A DNA stretch of 64,000 nucleotides from the NCBI GenBank assembly GCA_037102815.1, contig BTPP01000006.1:3348001-3412000 (forward strand), in the 5' to 3' direction. Source of the DNA: Neurospora intermedia. Lineage: Eukaryota > Ascomycota > Sordariomycetes > Sordariales > Sordariaceae. The translations under genes were made by a program, and so were the position numbers. The notes under the pieces were generated by a model that had not been told where the DNA came from, ran no database searches, and saw only the letters and a program-made list of their open reading frames with translations. This document shows positions 11,322 to 23,676 of the stretch, in pieces (within the stretch, counting starts at the first letter, position 1; each line of letters opens with the position of its first letter).

Positions 11322-12360
11322 AGAATGACACGAGGCGGGCAGCGAGAAAGAACAAGTGGATGATCGGCGTGTGGTTCAGCCTTGGCGCCAATGACGTTGC
11401 GGTTCCTGGCCGTTAAGGTAGCTCCACTAACGAGCCGCTGGAGACCCCTGTAAAGTGCTCCCCGGCAACATTCCTTATCTTCCGTTGATATCGACTTCGG
11501 TGTGTCCTAACCGCTCAAACGACTTCCATTCAGTGGCAGACGTGGCTTCATCAGTTATGCTTTTACCACATAGAGGTAGGTACCACGAATGAATGCAATA
11601 TCGACAGGCCTTTACGTACTGGGGCCATATAAGCAACAAAGTGTAGACCCTCCACCACGGTCCAGTAGCCTATGTGGTAATGCCGCTGGGTCCAGAAAAG
11701 GCGTTGGCATTTTCGTAGGTCTGCCATCTGGTCGGTATCGAGTTGAACCTCCCGTGTTCGATTCCCGATCTGATCAGTCTGAGCTTTTTGCTGTTGTTTT
11801 TCTTCGTCCTCCACTTTCGAGATACTTACCTGAAACATCAAATCTCGAATCGATGTCGTTGCCTTAATTTATTTTTCCTGCACCGCACCCCAATCCAACT
11901 GCAGCGATGTATAGCCGCCTCGGTCTGTGCAGCATCCACAGAATTCAAAAGTCGGGGCCCCTTGCAGCATCATGCGCTTGGGGTTAGGGTTGACACCCCC
12001 TTGTCGGCTTGTCGCCTTTCAACCTTCATGACCTTCGTCGGCGAAGAATCGGAAAACCGACGCCGGCAATGTCGTGAAGCCCGACATTGAGGAAATGCCT
12101 CGAGGACAGACAAGAAACCATCGTCTCTATGATACGGCTAAAAATAGAATTGCTGTGACTGATATGGCCTACCACGCCTCCACGCCCTTTCGTTGACAAG
12201 GGCCCGGCCGGCCCAAGAAATAGTGGATTGAGTCACTTCGTTGCAAAGGATTCAGGGTATCACTCCTATGACTCCAGATATAAAGCCCATCGGGCCTTAC
12301 CACACGAACACAGGCAATTCGCCACTCGCTATATCACCTCGCATTCAGCCTTAAATCAAA
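11322..12360. other. Divergent promoter region
   Basis: About 1 kb between two divergently transcribed genes (TAPT1-family and GNAT). It contains a telomere-like GGGTTAGGGTT at 11981-11991, an AGGTAGGTACC motif at 11574-11584, and a TATA-like box before the GNAT gene. No convincing gene is present. Confidence 0.5.
12279..12285 (+). promoter_or_regulatory. TATA-like box before the GNAT gene
   Basis: TATAAAG lies about 76 bp upstream of the GNAT start codon, a plausible distance for a fungal core promoter. There is no other evidence. Confidence 0.35.
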
Positions 12361-13104
12361 ATGACGGCCTCAACAGAGTCGCCCTCCATCGCCCCCTCGG
12401 CCCTCCTCGCCGGCGAAAAAGTCGCCATGCTCAACACTAATGAGGCCGTCGCGACTTCCCAACTCCCCACTCCTCCTCTCCGGGGCCGTGTCAACGCCGA
12501 CATCTCCATCGCTCCAGCTTCCCTTGCCGAAGACGATGCCTTCGTTCACAGTCTAACCAACCTTATCAATGAGATCTACACCGACGCCGAGCGCGGGTTC
12601 TGGTCCATCGATCCCTTCACCCGTACCAACCCGGCCGAAGTCCGCTCTTTCATCACCAACGGGACCCTAGCCGTCGCATGGCTCCCGGGGTACTCACGGT
12701 CGCCGCGCATTGAGTACCTGCTGGGCTGCGGCCGCGTGCAACTCCTCCCCTCACCTTCCGAGGCCGAGTCTCGCACCACTGCGCATTTCAACCCTGACCC
12801 GGATACAGCAATCGGACAGTTTGGATGTCTGATCTGCCGTCCTGAATACCGGGGTTCCGGGGTGGGGAGGGACTTGCTCAAGTTCGCCGAGGACTGGACG
12901 AGGGAGAAGGGAGGGAAGAAGATGCAGATGGAGGTAGTAGTGGGAGACGGGTGGGAACATGAGGAGAAGACAAAACTGGCCAAGTGGTACGAGAGAGCTG
13001 GGTATGCAAATGTCAAGGAGATGGATTTGTCTGAGGGGATCCCGGAACTAGGGCCATTGTTGGCGAGGAAGGCTAGGTATAGAGTTTACCACAAGACTCT
13101 CTAA
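12361..13104 (+). CDS. GNAT-family N-acetyltransferase
   Basis: Single exon, 247 aa. After a ~45-residue variable N-terminus the protein follows the GNAT fold. The acetyl-CoA pyrophosphate-binding motif is RGSGVG at ~163-168, preceded by the strand FGCLICRPEY and followed by the helix RDLLKFAEDW. The C-terminal WYERAGYANVKEMDLSEG is the usual family ending with a conserved Tyr. The substrate cannot be told; fungal members of this type act on small amines, polyamines or unidentified metabolites. Two in-frame Met codons (1 and 23) could start translation. The first is used because a TATA-like box lies 76 bp upstream. It is convergent with the dienelactone hydrolase, with 248 bp between stop codons. 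Confidence 0.85.
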   Translation: MTASTESPSIAPSALLAGEKVAMLNTNEAVATSQLPTPPLRGRVNADISIAPASLAEDDAFVHSLTNLINEIYTDAERGFWSIDPFTRTNPAEVRSFITNGTLAVAWLPGYSRSPRIEYLLGCGRVQLLPSPSEAESRTTAHFNPDPDTAIGQFGCLICRPEYRGSGVGRDLLKFAEDWTREKGGKKMQMEVVVGDGWEHEEKTKLAKWYERAGYANVKEMDLSEGIPELGPLLARKARYRVYHKTL

Positions 13105-13352
13105 AGTTGAGGGGAATGGAGCCAGGCGTGGAGTTGGGCGGACGGATCATGCAGCGGACATGACATGTTGAAAGAAATGGGTGTGTGGGCTGTATGCGAC
13201 TGTACTTTTGTTCTTCACATTCATCAAATCGTCCTTTGGTTCGTACATTTACGTATCAACAACGATCGATATTTGCTCTCTCGCTTGCTCCCGGGCAAGC
13301 AATTAGCAAACACCTCCAACCAGGTTCGGGTATCTCATCTACTCCATCCCCT

Positions 13353-14275
13353 TTACTCCAAATACTCTCCAAACCAAGCAACAGCCTGCGCAAACGCCTG
13401 CTCCCTCGCAAACTTCTCCGGCTTCTTGCTGAGATCGGCGCGCATGGCGAAGCCGTGGGAGACGCCAGAGTACAGGGTGACCTGGTAGGGCAAACCCGTC
13501 TCCTTGAGGATCTCCTCGGACTTGTGGCGCAGCTCGGCAGGGAAAATGGAGTCAGTCTCGGCGGCGGCAATGGCCAAAGGACCGGAGATGGCGGCGAGCT
13601 CTTCCTCCTCGACAAAGGAGGGATGGGCGACAAAGCCGACGTCGATGCCGGTGTAGGGGGCGGTGGCCGTCATGTTGCGGACAAGAGACTTTTGGGCATG
13701 TCAGTGACTGTTGGCAACTCAAGGGGAAAAGACCAGCGATTCCAGTGGGGGCAGAAAAGAGAAAGGGACGGAGCTTACCTTGGCACCAAAGCAGTATCCC
13801 AACGCTCCGACCTTGGTCGCTCCATACTGCTCCTTCAGCGCCTTGATTCCGGCCTGCACAATGGGATCGACGAAGTCCTTGGTATGCGGGTTATCACCGG
13901 TGCTGCCCTTGGTCAGCCAGCCCATGATGTCGAAGTCGTCGGGGCGGTTGAGCGGGAGCGGGTCGCCGTTGAGGATGTCGAGAACCATGGTAAGGTAGCC
14001 CTGGGCGGCCAGCTGGTCGGCCATCAGCTTGGAGTTTTGCCAGATGCCGATGATGTCGGGAAGGAAGAGGAGGGCTTTGCCGGTCTTCTGGGAGCCAGTG
14101 GGCTGGGCGATGTAGGCGTCCCACTTGTCGGCGACCTTGGTCATGGTGCCGGTTGGCTCGCCCCTGGAAGCAAACAGATGTCAGCGACCAGACAGTGGTG
14201 TAGGGAGGTTGGTTGTCAAACTTACTCATGGCGGAAGCCCATGACGCAGCACTTGGAGGGAGGGTTAGAGGCCAT
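13353..14275 (-). CDS. Dienelactone hydrolase-family protein
   Basis: Exons (minus strand) 14275-14226, 14163-13779 and 13688-13353 give 256 aa, the normal family length. The alpha/beta hydrolase uses a Cys-Asp-His triad. Here Cys141 is in GYCFG at the nucleophile elbow, Asp191 in AAETDSIFP and His223 in GVSHGFAMR. Bacterial relatives open dienelactones in chlorocatechol breakdown; fungal members are mostly uncharacterised esterases or lactonases, probably cytosolic. The first exon encodes MASNPPSKCCVMGFRHE, a typical fungal start with a conserved Cys pair. All three donor/acceptor pairs are canonical (GTAAGT...CAG, GTAAGC...AAG), and splicing joins GYCFGAK directly to SLVRNM. Confidence 0.92.
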
Positions 14276-16793
14276 TGTGATGTCTGTTTGTGGTGTTTAG
14301 CGGTTTGGTGATACCTGGTGAAAGGAGGAAAGACTCGAGGAAAGGGGAAAGGAGTGGTTCAAAAAGGCATCCGAGAGCGATTTGTAAGCTTGACTACGGC
14401 GTCATAAATCCTGTCCGATTTCCCACGCGTCAATGCCGAGCCCACTTTTGACCCCATTCCCAGTTCCCTTCGCCGTCGCACGCTCGTTAGCGCCGAAGAT
14501 CATCAAAGCCCCCGCTGCGGAAACTTGCCGAACGCTCCGGGAGAGCGCCGAATCGGAACCGCATGCCGACGTATTAGCGGTGACAATTGCTGTTGATTCT
14601 GGATTGTTCTGGTATTCCCAGAACCAAGACACCTTGACATCTTACTTTATTCCGACGACAGTTCTGGGAGATGGCGGGGGCAATACACATCAATGCTGCC
14701 CCTGGCTTGTTTGTTAGCGGGGAGCACGCCCCACATCCTTCGACTCGGGGGTAGCAGGATAAGACACGTTTATCCACGCGCTCTAATTGGCTGGTATTGC
14801 CGGATTTCAAAGAGAGAAGGAGTTGACAGACGGAAATCAAACACAACTTCAACACACAAACGTCTTCATTCTGGCCAGAATCACCAGGATCTACCCTCAC
14901 GGCCTTCAATAATATTGGTACAAGCGCAAGATATTTCAAATCCTGTTTCCCCTCCTATGCTGACAATCTGATCAGCAGTAAGGGTTAGGGTTATTGTCTC
15001 CTTCTACCCCCGGCCCAATCGAGTACGCACGTGGAGGCCAAGCACGCCGGGCCATTTCGGCAGGCATTGTGTCCTCCAGATGAATTTGCCAGCCGCGAAG
15101 CACGAGACATTTCGATCCCCGAGACAGACGGCAGGAAGGGTCGACTTCTCTTCAAGCTCAACCTGAACTCAAACCGCACCCATTGTCTAGTATCTCTGCG
15201 CAGCTCGCGTGCCCCAAAAATAGATACGTGGTACTAAGTCAATGAGGGTGAGTCCTGTCAGTTTGTACTATGCAGCGCGTGGCAGTCAGTTGCAGGCCAA
15301 AAAAGACTACGGAAAGCGGCATCGAGTGGCCGCCGGAAGAAGAGCCCTGACAGACACTGATAGCGCGCTTGAGGTGAAACAAAAACTGAACCAAGTTTCC
15401 CGGCACTTCAATCGAATGTGACCATTAAGTATACTGCTTTACAGTACCTGTAAGTTGGTGACATGGACTCATTTCTCCTGTGTGGAAGAGTCGGGGCATG
15501 TGATGAGGCCCTGAGAAGGATCGTGTGGGGTGTACCATATGCAAGACCTTTGATCCCCTCCGCCGGTATTTACTGTCTTCCAAGGTGAAGGGAATCATTG
15601 GCACTTCCAGCCTTCAGAATTCATCAAGTGAAAATGATGTTCCCTCAAGGCATATATCAAACACGGGAAGACATCTCGGCGTTGTAAGGGTATTACCCCA
15701 CGGAGAAGTGAAGCCATCAAGCCATCGATTTGAACCCAAGGGTCCTTTGGCCCGGGGAAGAGAAGGAGATGGCGCCACTGTTGGGTAAAGAAATGAGTAG
15801 AAAGGTTATGACTGGATGGCCGAGAGAAATATAGCATCTCATCACATCAAATACGGATACAGGACGAATTAGTCTTCTACGAAGACCGATTTCCACACGT
15901 ACCAATTAACCGTGAGCATAGAATACCTCGACTACCCAGAGGTACACTGCAGGCTGAGCAACATATATATTCATCAATCCAATCGAAATCCCTAATAAAG
16001 GTATTCAATGGCTCATTGATGGTGGCTCATGGTACGTGTGGGACCCCTGCAATGGTCGCTGGGTCGGCCGCGGTGGCCAACATGTTCAGACCAAACTGCT
16101 TGGATGGGATCGTAGCTGGGAAAGAGAAGGATTCTAGAACCTCGAATCTTGTTTTGAGGTTGCCTCAATGTGAGCCCAAGGTCACATACTGAGGAGCTGA
16201 GTTGTTGAGTTGCAACAGAAGCTGTCTGCCTCGATGCGAAGCCTTGAAGGGGGGAGACGCCACGCACGCGACAGGAAGGTCGTGTGTCTGTGGCACCTCG
16301 CCTGAACCTCGCCTCCGACATGAAAATCTTGTGCTCATCGTTTTTCGGATGGGCTTGGCATGTTTGAACAGCTGGTGACTGAGGCTCTTGTTAGACCGAG
16401 TGGCTGTAAAGTGCAAAATTTGAAGTCCTTCCTCTCATGTGGGTAATCTTTGCTTTCATGGAATACGTGAAAACAAAAGGTTCACCAAGACCCGATGCTG
16501 TTGAGTCCAAGTGAAATGGAGTCACCATGGGCCCCGTAAGTAGGCAGATGGCACAGTAAAGAAAGGCTTGGTTCCACTGACCGAAAAGCGCGCACACTTG
16601 AACGGTGAAGATAAGACATGCTGGTAAGCACTAGCCTTTCATCGTGAAGGAGGCTGTCAACGGCTCCATGCCACCATGTTTGAGGGGCTGTATGAATCAA
16701 AGCAAATATTCCTCGTCAATTAAGGTGTCAAAAACTGTTGTGCACCAGACACGGAAGGCCACATCTTGAGATGCGTGTGAAGCAGGCAGTTTA

Positions 16794-16795
<2 letters not shown>

Positions 16796-16826
<31 letters not shown>
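16796..16826. repeat. Poly-T tract
   Basis: An uninterrupted run of about 31 T residues in otherwise mixed sequence. On the other strand it is poly-A. No retroposon body is recognisable on either side. Confidence 0.95.
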
Positions 16827-19294
16827 CGCAGCTCGTTTGTTATCGGCTCTTATGGGTTGAAGCAGGTGAAGGATCCTCTCAGTCTGGACTTCGGTTCGAA
16901 GTAACTCTTTCATGCGATGAAGGCAAAGAAGCAGGCAGGACAAGGGAACAAATGGGGGCTATGTACATCGTACGCAGAAATGGAATGGGGGAATTGCCCC
17001 TGGTTGTGCGTGGTGACCAGGGAGGTGTATACACTTAGTAGTGGGTGGGATGCAAGCCATGGCCGCAATGACACCCAATCTATCTGGTGAATGGCTTCAT
17101 CTGAATGGTCGAAGCGGTTGTCGAATGGGGATTGGTACATTGGGTGGACTAGACCGGGCGGGCTGGGCAGAACGGGCAGTCCCTCGGACGAACGCAGACA
17201 ATGTTCTTTGTTGATGACGGAAGGGTCCAACTGACGATACTTGGAGCTGGTTTCGGAAAGTATCGATGAAAGTGCTTCGATTCCATGTCCAAAGAAGGAG
17301 ACATTCCATCCGAACTCGAGCAACCTTCCTTCCTTATCATGACTGGGAGCGTAGAGGGGGGAAGCGCGACGACATTGGCCGACAAGCGAGAAAGAATGGG
17401 GGTGGGAACCGGTGGCCGAAATGGGACAAGATCGTGATAAGGAACGCGTACGATACGGTACGTATGTTTCATCGACTCGACATGGACGGGATGTTGGTCG
17501 CCCAATTGACAGCGTCGGTTGGGAAAGGACTGACGGGATGGAGTGCTCCAGTCCCGCCTCTGCTCCCGTCCCTCTTGCCTGGGAAAGGGCAATGAGACCG
17601 ATGGTCCCCTCGCTCCAAAAGCTTAACTGCTCCTGCCCCTTTGTTAGCCCGTTGCTTGATCGCCTTTGGCGTGCTCGACATGTCTTGTCCCGGCTTGGTT
17701 CATCTTGGGAAGAAAGCTTGAATAAAAGAAGGATCGAATGAAGTCGAGGCAAGAAATGGGATCCACATGACAAGAAGGCACCCGGCTTGGCTGAAGTGAA
17801 GAGTGGAGGACTCAAGTAGCGCCCGCTTTTAGGGAGGCGTCAGTGGATATAGTGGGCTAATTGGGCCCTTGTTTAGTGGTTTTAGCGCACCTTCCGGTCT
17901 GGGGTTCTTGGCGAGCTTGGCATCAGAGTGGAATTCCGTACCTTCCCCGGATGGGAACCATTCACATGCCACTCGAACCAATCGCGCGACGTCAAGTGAT
18001 AAGACACGACGACGGGGACGTGGGAGGCAGTGTCGTTCGACGGGTGGCAGCCCAGGAGCAGGCAGGCACTCCAGTCTCAATCTGGGACGATGACTTCCTT
18101 CCTTCCAGAGTGCGTGGACCGAATGACAGAGCAGCCCACTGCAGTGCGGGCCCGGGCGTGTTCTCTTCAGTTCTGCCTGTTTGTGCCAACTGGTGGACGA
18201 CCCTCCGACGAGACGGCATGTGTTCCAGAAACGATCACCGAACCGACAATCAGTGTGCCACCCACCAACAATCGACCGGCAAGCACCTCGATTGTCAGAT
18301 TCAGCCAGAAGCCCGTCCGATGACCGATCCCATTTTCTGGTCAGGTCAACGGCCTGGCGTCGCCTTGCCTTGCCCGGTGTCACTCCAGTACGAACTCTGC
18401 CCTGTCACTTTGTGATGACCACTGCCATATGGACGCTAAAACACACAACCCAACCAAGGCATCATCAAGAGAAACATCGATGGCACTCCGCGGTTGGGCT
18501 GACACCTAGCTGGGGCAGAGGCTCCAGACCGCATGCCCGAGTGTCCCAGGAGAGTGGTATGCGTCCGATGCACTTTGAGACTGGCAGGTGATGCCGGATC
18601 AGCAATCCAAATCGGTCAGTGTCCTCCGATATCCAGTCCAGTGGACAAAAGCACTACTAATTCCCTCTGTTTTCGCTTGTCACTTACACGCTGAACTCCT
18701 CCAGTGTGATGCAAAAACGATATCATGTCAAAGCTCTCTGGAGACAGTGGGGTGAAGGTGGCCAAGGACCAACCCGGCTCCCAACCAGTGACGGACATGG
18801 CAGCCAGTTGGCCATTCCCAAACCACGGCGTACCCGATCCAAAAACGGACCTGTTATCTTCAAGTCAACCCCCCACACAGCCTCGTACGCCATCATCGCA
18901 GCTGGACTCCATCGAAGGCGGACACCAAGGCTGCGGTTGGCGACCCAGTGTGGTATTCAGGGACTGTCTTACAGCGATGCTGTAAATATATCTCTCGCCA
19001 AATTATGCCCATTGGCCAGTCCCTCATATGGCAGGACATTTGGCCATGCAGACTGGTGGCGTGCTACCCGGCAATAGGAGGGTTGCAATATGAGACACCG
19101 ACAACGATCCCAGTCAAGTGTAACAAAGAAGAAGCAAAGCCATGTTCATCATCCAGTTTTTCCAGTAGTGTGCGTAGCTATGCCGTCCAGGACGCACGCG
19201 GATATTGGATGAACAAGGTCTGGGTCGGACGGGACATGAACCTTCAACCTTGCACACACATATCGTTCCCCCTCCCTTCTTGTTACCCGTCGTT

Positions 19295-19300
19295 TATAAT
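19295..19300 (+). promoter_or_regulatory. TATA-like element before the permease gene
   Basis: TATAAT inside CGTTTATAATACC, about 112 bp upstream of the permease start codon. The following region is C/T-rich, as is common at fungal transcription starts. Confidence 0.3.
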
Positions 19301-19411
19301 ACCCCAGATCTCCCTCCATCCTGTCGCGTTGCGCCTGCAGTCTCTCTTTCGTCGCACTACTGATGCTACTCTGACCACCGTCTCCCGCTTCCAAACATCG
19401 ACGTCGAAACG

Positions 19412-21292
19412 ATGGCGGAAAAACACCTACACTCTTCCGACCCGGAATTGGCCGGCGTCCCTTCACGACACAGCTCGTCCGAGAGGAAGAACGATGCCTA
19501 CATGGAGGGTGCCGCTGTTCTTGGTGGTGAGGACGAAGCGGCCAGGTATGGCTACGTGAGTCGTGGGTGAGTACCACTCCAATCTCGTCTCAGCAATCAC
19601 GGTGCTGACGACAACCATAGTCTCAAGTCGCGTCACATTCAGTTCATTGCTCTGGGCGGAACCATTGGTACCGGTCTCTTCCTCGGTATCGGAAATGCCT
19701 TCACCCATGCCGGCCCTCTCTCCATCCTCCTCGGTTATACTTTCACCGGTCTCGCTGTTTTCGGTATGATGCAGTGTCTTGGTGAGATGGCCACATGGCT
19801 TCCTCTTCCCGGTGCTATCCCTCAGTTCTGCGCTCGATACGTCGACGACGCTCTCGGTTTCGCTGTCGGTTGGAATAACTGGTACTCCGCCGCCATCACC
19901 CTATGCGCCGAAATCTCGGCCGCCTCTCTTGTCATCGGCTTCTGGGAAGGTGCTCAAAGTGTCAACGTCGCCGTATGGATCAGCATCATCTGGGTTGTCA
20001 TCATTTTCCTCAACATCTTTGCCGTTTCCCTCTACGGAGAGGCCGAATTCTGGTTTGCATCTATGAAGCTGATTACCATTGTCGGCCTGCTCATCATGGC
20101 CTTCATTGTCGACCTTGGCGGAAACCCGCGCCATGAACGTCTTGGTTTTCGCTACTGGAAGAACCCGGGCGCCATGAAAGAATATCCACCCCAGGTTCAC
20201 GGCGACCTTGGTCGCTTTCTGGGTCTCTTCTCTACCCTCGTCAACGCTGCCTTCTCCTACGGCGGTGTGGAAATGGTCGCCGTTGCCGCTGGTGAGGCCG
20301 AAAACCCACGCAAGAACATCCCCAAGGCCGTTCGTCGTGTCTTCTGGCGTATTCTCTTTTTCTACGTCTTGGGTTCCCTCGCCATTGGTGTCCTTGTGTC
20401 TTCCAACGACAAGGGCCTCCTTGATGCACAGGCCGAAGGCCGCTCCGACGCTGCTGCCTCCCCATGGGTTATCGGCATCAAGAACGCTGGCATCTCCGTC
20501 CTACCCTCCATCATCAACGCTGTCATCTTGACTTCCGCGACTTCCTCTGGCAATGCCTTCCTTTACACCGGCTCTCGCTACCTCTACGCTTTGGCGCAGA
20601 ACCGTCAGGCCCCACGTATCTTCCTCACTTGCAGCAAGAAGGGTGTCCCCTACTACGCCGTTGCCGCCACGGCTATCATCGGCGGTCTCACTTACCTCTC
20701 TGTCGATCCCAACGGTGGTGCCGCAAAGGCGTTCAGCTGGTTCCAGAACTTGACGACCATCGCTAGTCTCTTCACCTGGTGCTCGATCTGCGTTGCTTAC
20801 CTTCGCTTCTACAAGGCGCTGAAAGCTCAGGGCATTAGCCGCGATACCTTGGTCTTCAAGAGCAGGTTTCAACCTTACACGGCATGGTTCGCGCTTATCT
20901 ACTTTGCTATCATTATCATTTTCAGCGGGTTTGCTGTCTTCATCAAGGGCAATTGGGATGTCGCTGGTAAGTCTCCCACAACTTCGTCCATGTCACCGTT
21001 TCGCTTATGTGGCGGCCACCTCGTGGAGATCCTCCGGACGTGTCCCTGCTTCATTCAAGCAAAGTACTAATAATGATTGCAAACAGACTTCATCGCTGCC
21101 TACATTGGCATCCCTATCTTCTTCCTCCTCTACGGTGGCTGGAAGATTATCAAGCGACCGAAAGTCATAAAACCATTGGAGGCCGATCTCACGACTGGAA
21201 AGGCGGCGCTTGATTCAGAGGATGAGCATTGGCAGAGAGAGTATAAGCCTCCTGTCACCATAATTGAAAAGATTTGGGATTGGTTGGCGTAA
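19412..21292 (+). CDS. Amino-acid permease (YAT family, DIP5-like)
   Basis: Exons 19412-19566, 19621-20966 and 21087-21292 give 568 aa, normal for fungal amino-acid permeases with 12 membrane helices. A cytosolic N-tail of ~55 residues leads to LKSRHIQFIALGGTIGTGLF, the family signature at the first helix. GAIPQFCARYVDDALGFAVG and EISAASLVIGFW follow, and the C-terminal tail ends VTIIEKIWDWLA. These plasma-membrane proteins import amino acids with protons. The GAIPQFCARYVD/EISAAS pattern resembles acidic amino-acid permeases (yeast Dip5, Aspergillus AgtA) more than general permeases, but specificity is inferred. The first intron splits a Gly codon just before the signature. The second (120 nt) lies in the last loop, and without it the frame ends in unrelated residues. 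Confidence 0.92.
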
Positions 21293-23676
21293 GCTGTATA
21301 CTTATAGGGCTTGATGGCGTTGGCGAAGGCGGCTGTTTTCGTTGTCTTCTGGAGAAGTGTCACGAGCAAGCGACTTGGTGGGAAAGAGCGGCGGTTTTCT
21401 AGAATTTATACCCCATAGGAAATTTGACGAATGCTATTGTCGATAACAACGACCTCATCGATTTGTCAATCCCGAGTTGTGCGTCGAGGAGTGCCAAGTT
21501 TTGCGGCTGGGTTCGGGTGTTCTCTATCATTCACACCATCTCTTCCTTTCAACGAGCAATAAACGAAAACTGAAACGAAAAAGACGGCCAGCTAGGTAGT
21601 CTAGCATTGACTGATTCCATGTTTATTGAAGCCGAAAGTCTTGAATGGTCAAAGGGAGGTGCGCCACTGCTGACGGATGAGGTAGTCCGGTTACTCACCG
21701 AAGGTCAGTTCAAAGTAGGGTGAAATTCGAGTATCACGTTCGTTTACTCCGGTTGTTCGGGACAGCATGTGGTTACGTATGCTCCCCGAAAGGCCACGAG
21801 GACTGGAAATCAGAAAGCTTGAGAAGATTATGAGGGCTTGGTTTCACAAGGCTAACTGATCATCGAACGCTGTAGGAACGAAGACAAAGAATTTAGGGAG
21901 GGGAAGCGCTCACATGGCTTAGGTGCCCAAGAACCGAATGAGTAGTACAACCCAATTCAAAAGTCGACTGGAGTAAGAAATGTCCTCGACTGGAATATGA
22001 TACCTCTAGACAAGGAAGGTGACACAGCCAAGTTGTCACGACTACATTGCAGATTCTTAGCTCGTCACAAGATGACTACAGACGCTGGAATCGGCATTTT
22101 GCAAGTGGCATTCGTCACATTTCTCACAAGACAAAACGCAAAGTGCAAGATCCTGCTGTCAGTTCTGAGGTCCATAGACTCCTTCCTCGGCGTTACTGTC
22201 TAACCTTCCAGTCGACCAACAATGAGTTTGTCCGTCCATGACCTCAGCGATGCATTGTAGTCAGCCAGACCATCACTATATCATGGAGACACAGCATAAG
22301 CTCGTGATGCGTGATGACCACCGTGGATTTGGGTCCAGCACCTTATCCCCGACAGCTTTACTTGATACTGGGATGGTTGCAAGATGTGGTTCGCTCTCTA
22401 TCTGGTGGAAACGTGGCCTGGACCGTTGGAATCTCGGAGTATTAAAAAGTTGGGGAAAATCTGGGGAAATGACAAGTCAATATCTGGGCGAGCCTTGTCT
22501 GGGGCAGATGAATCATGAGTGACATAAAAGCTTACATGTAGAGCCCAACATCTGAGGACTGGAGAGTCCCGTCTGGAAGCGATAGATTGACGCAGCAGTA
22601 GTCCAGTGTACCTACAGTAGTATGACTGAGGCTCCATCCGTGTCTCTCGTCGTCCCAAGATCTTGGCACAGGACCTACAATGTCTTCAAGTGCGTCATTG
22701 AAATACTCCATGTCTTCAAACGCGGTCAGCCTCTCCGTCTCCGGAGTTCATCACCGGCTGGAACCTACGTTCTCGCGCCGTTCACTTGCTCCCTTGAAGT
22801 CCACATCTACGAGCTTCGATATCTCATATTACTTTTTCCCTTGACAATGTCGCAGAAGTAAGCAGAGAAGAAACTTGGCAGTTCTGTCAGGCGCTGGACT
22901 TTAAGATCTGAGGACATGGACGAATCGATCAAGTTCCTGAACAGAAACCGTGGCGTCAGCCATCCGCTCGATACCACACCCACCAGAATTACCACCCCGA
23001 ACACCATCGTCACGGGAACAGGACGTTCTTGTGTCGCCGTCAGCTTTAGTTCCGAGCTTCTTCCGAGACTGGCTCTGAGCTGCCCCTCTCCCATCACTCC
23101 TCTCTCTCACACCATCGCTCGGTTCTTTCCGAGCAATTGCTCCGAGCTTTGAACCCATTGGACTTGGAGCTGGGGAGGGGATGCTCACCCAAGAAATATG
23201 TCTTGATGAGTGAGTCCAACTGAGGAGCGGAGACAGGGTATTGGGGGCCGCTTATGGTCATTGGACTTTCTGGATAAGTGGAAGGTTGCACTTGCCTCCT
23301 CGTTCTCTCGGTTGTCGTACGTCTGCCCGTTCCAGAAAAAGAAGGTCACAGTATAAGATGAGAGTTGAGCCTCCATTGGAACCTTAGAGATGCCCTGGGC
23401 TGCCCAATTCACTGATCTCGCCTATTCACCTGCACTCCCCTCCAGGTATTTAGGTTGCCCTGGTTTCCGTTTCGCCCCTTGCGTTAGACAACTCCAGAAT
23501 CAAGCCCTTTTTATTGTCACCTCTTCCAGCCTCCATCCAGGCTCGCTCCTTGCAAAATCCGGACATCGAAGTAAGGGAAAGCTCGCTCGGACGGCCTTTC
23601 AGTAGACCTTTCAGACCTACCCTTTAGATTATCCTCTACACTCCATCATCTACCTAACCACCTCCAACTAATCAAG
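21293..23676. other. Intergenic region between permease and xylanase
   Basis: About 2.4 kb with no recognisable coding region on either strand. The left end should carry the permease terminator and the right end the xylanase promoter. I see no repeat or RNA gene in it. Confidence 0.5.

Larger units (their letters stand above)
14276..19411. other. Five-kilobase region with no recognised gene
   Basis: Many short overlapping frames occur on both strands (notably 16.9-18.6 kb), but none has a recognisable domain, credible splice pattern or consistent codon use. It contains the DLH promoter, a telomere-like AGGGTTAGGGTT at 14981-14992, a 31-base T tract and the permease promoter. It may hold an unrecognised non-coding transcript or a long regulatory region for the permease. 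Confidence 0.45.

Noticed and set aside
11700-11775. Possible tRNA around GTTCGATTCCC
   Set aside because: The T-stem does not pair and no acceptor stem was found.
6265-14275. Secondary-metabolite cluster around the terpene cyclase
   Set aside because: The neighbours are an ER membrane protein, a GNAT and a dienelactone hydrolase; no P450, transporter or pathway regulator is present.
16910-18591. Overlapping frames of 100-300 codons on both strands
   Set aside because: They overlap each other, resemble no family, and have no credible start context or splicing.
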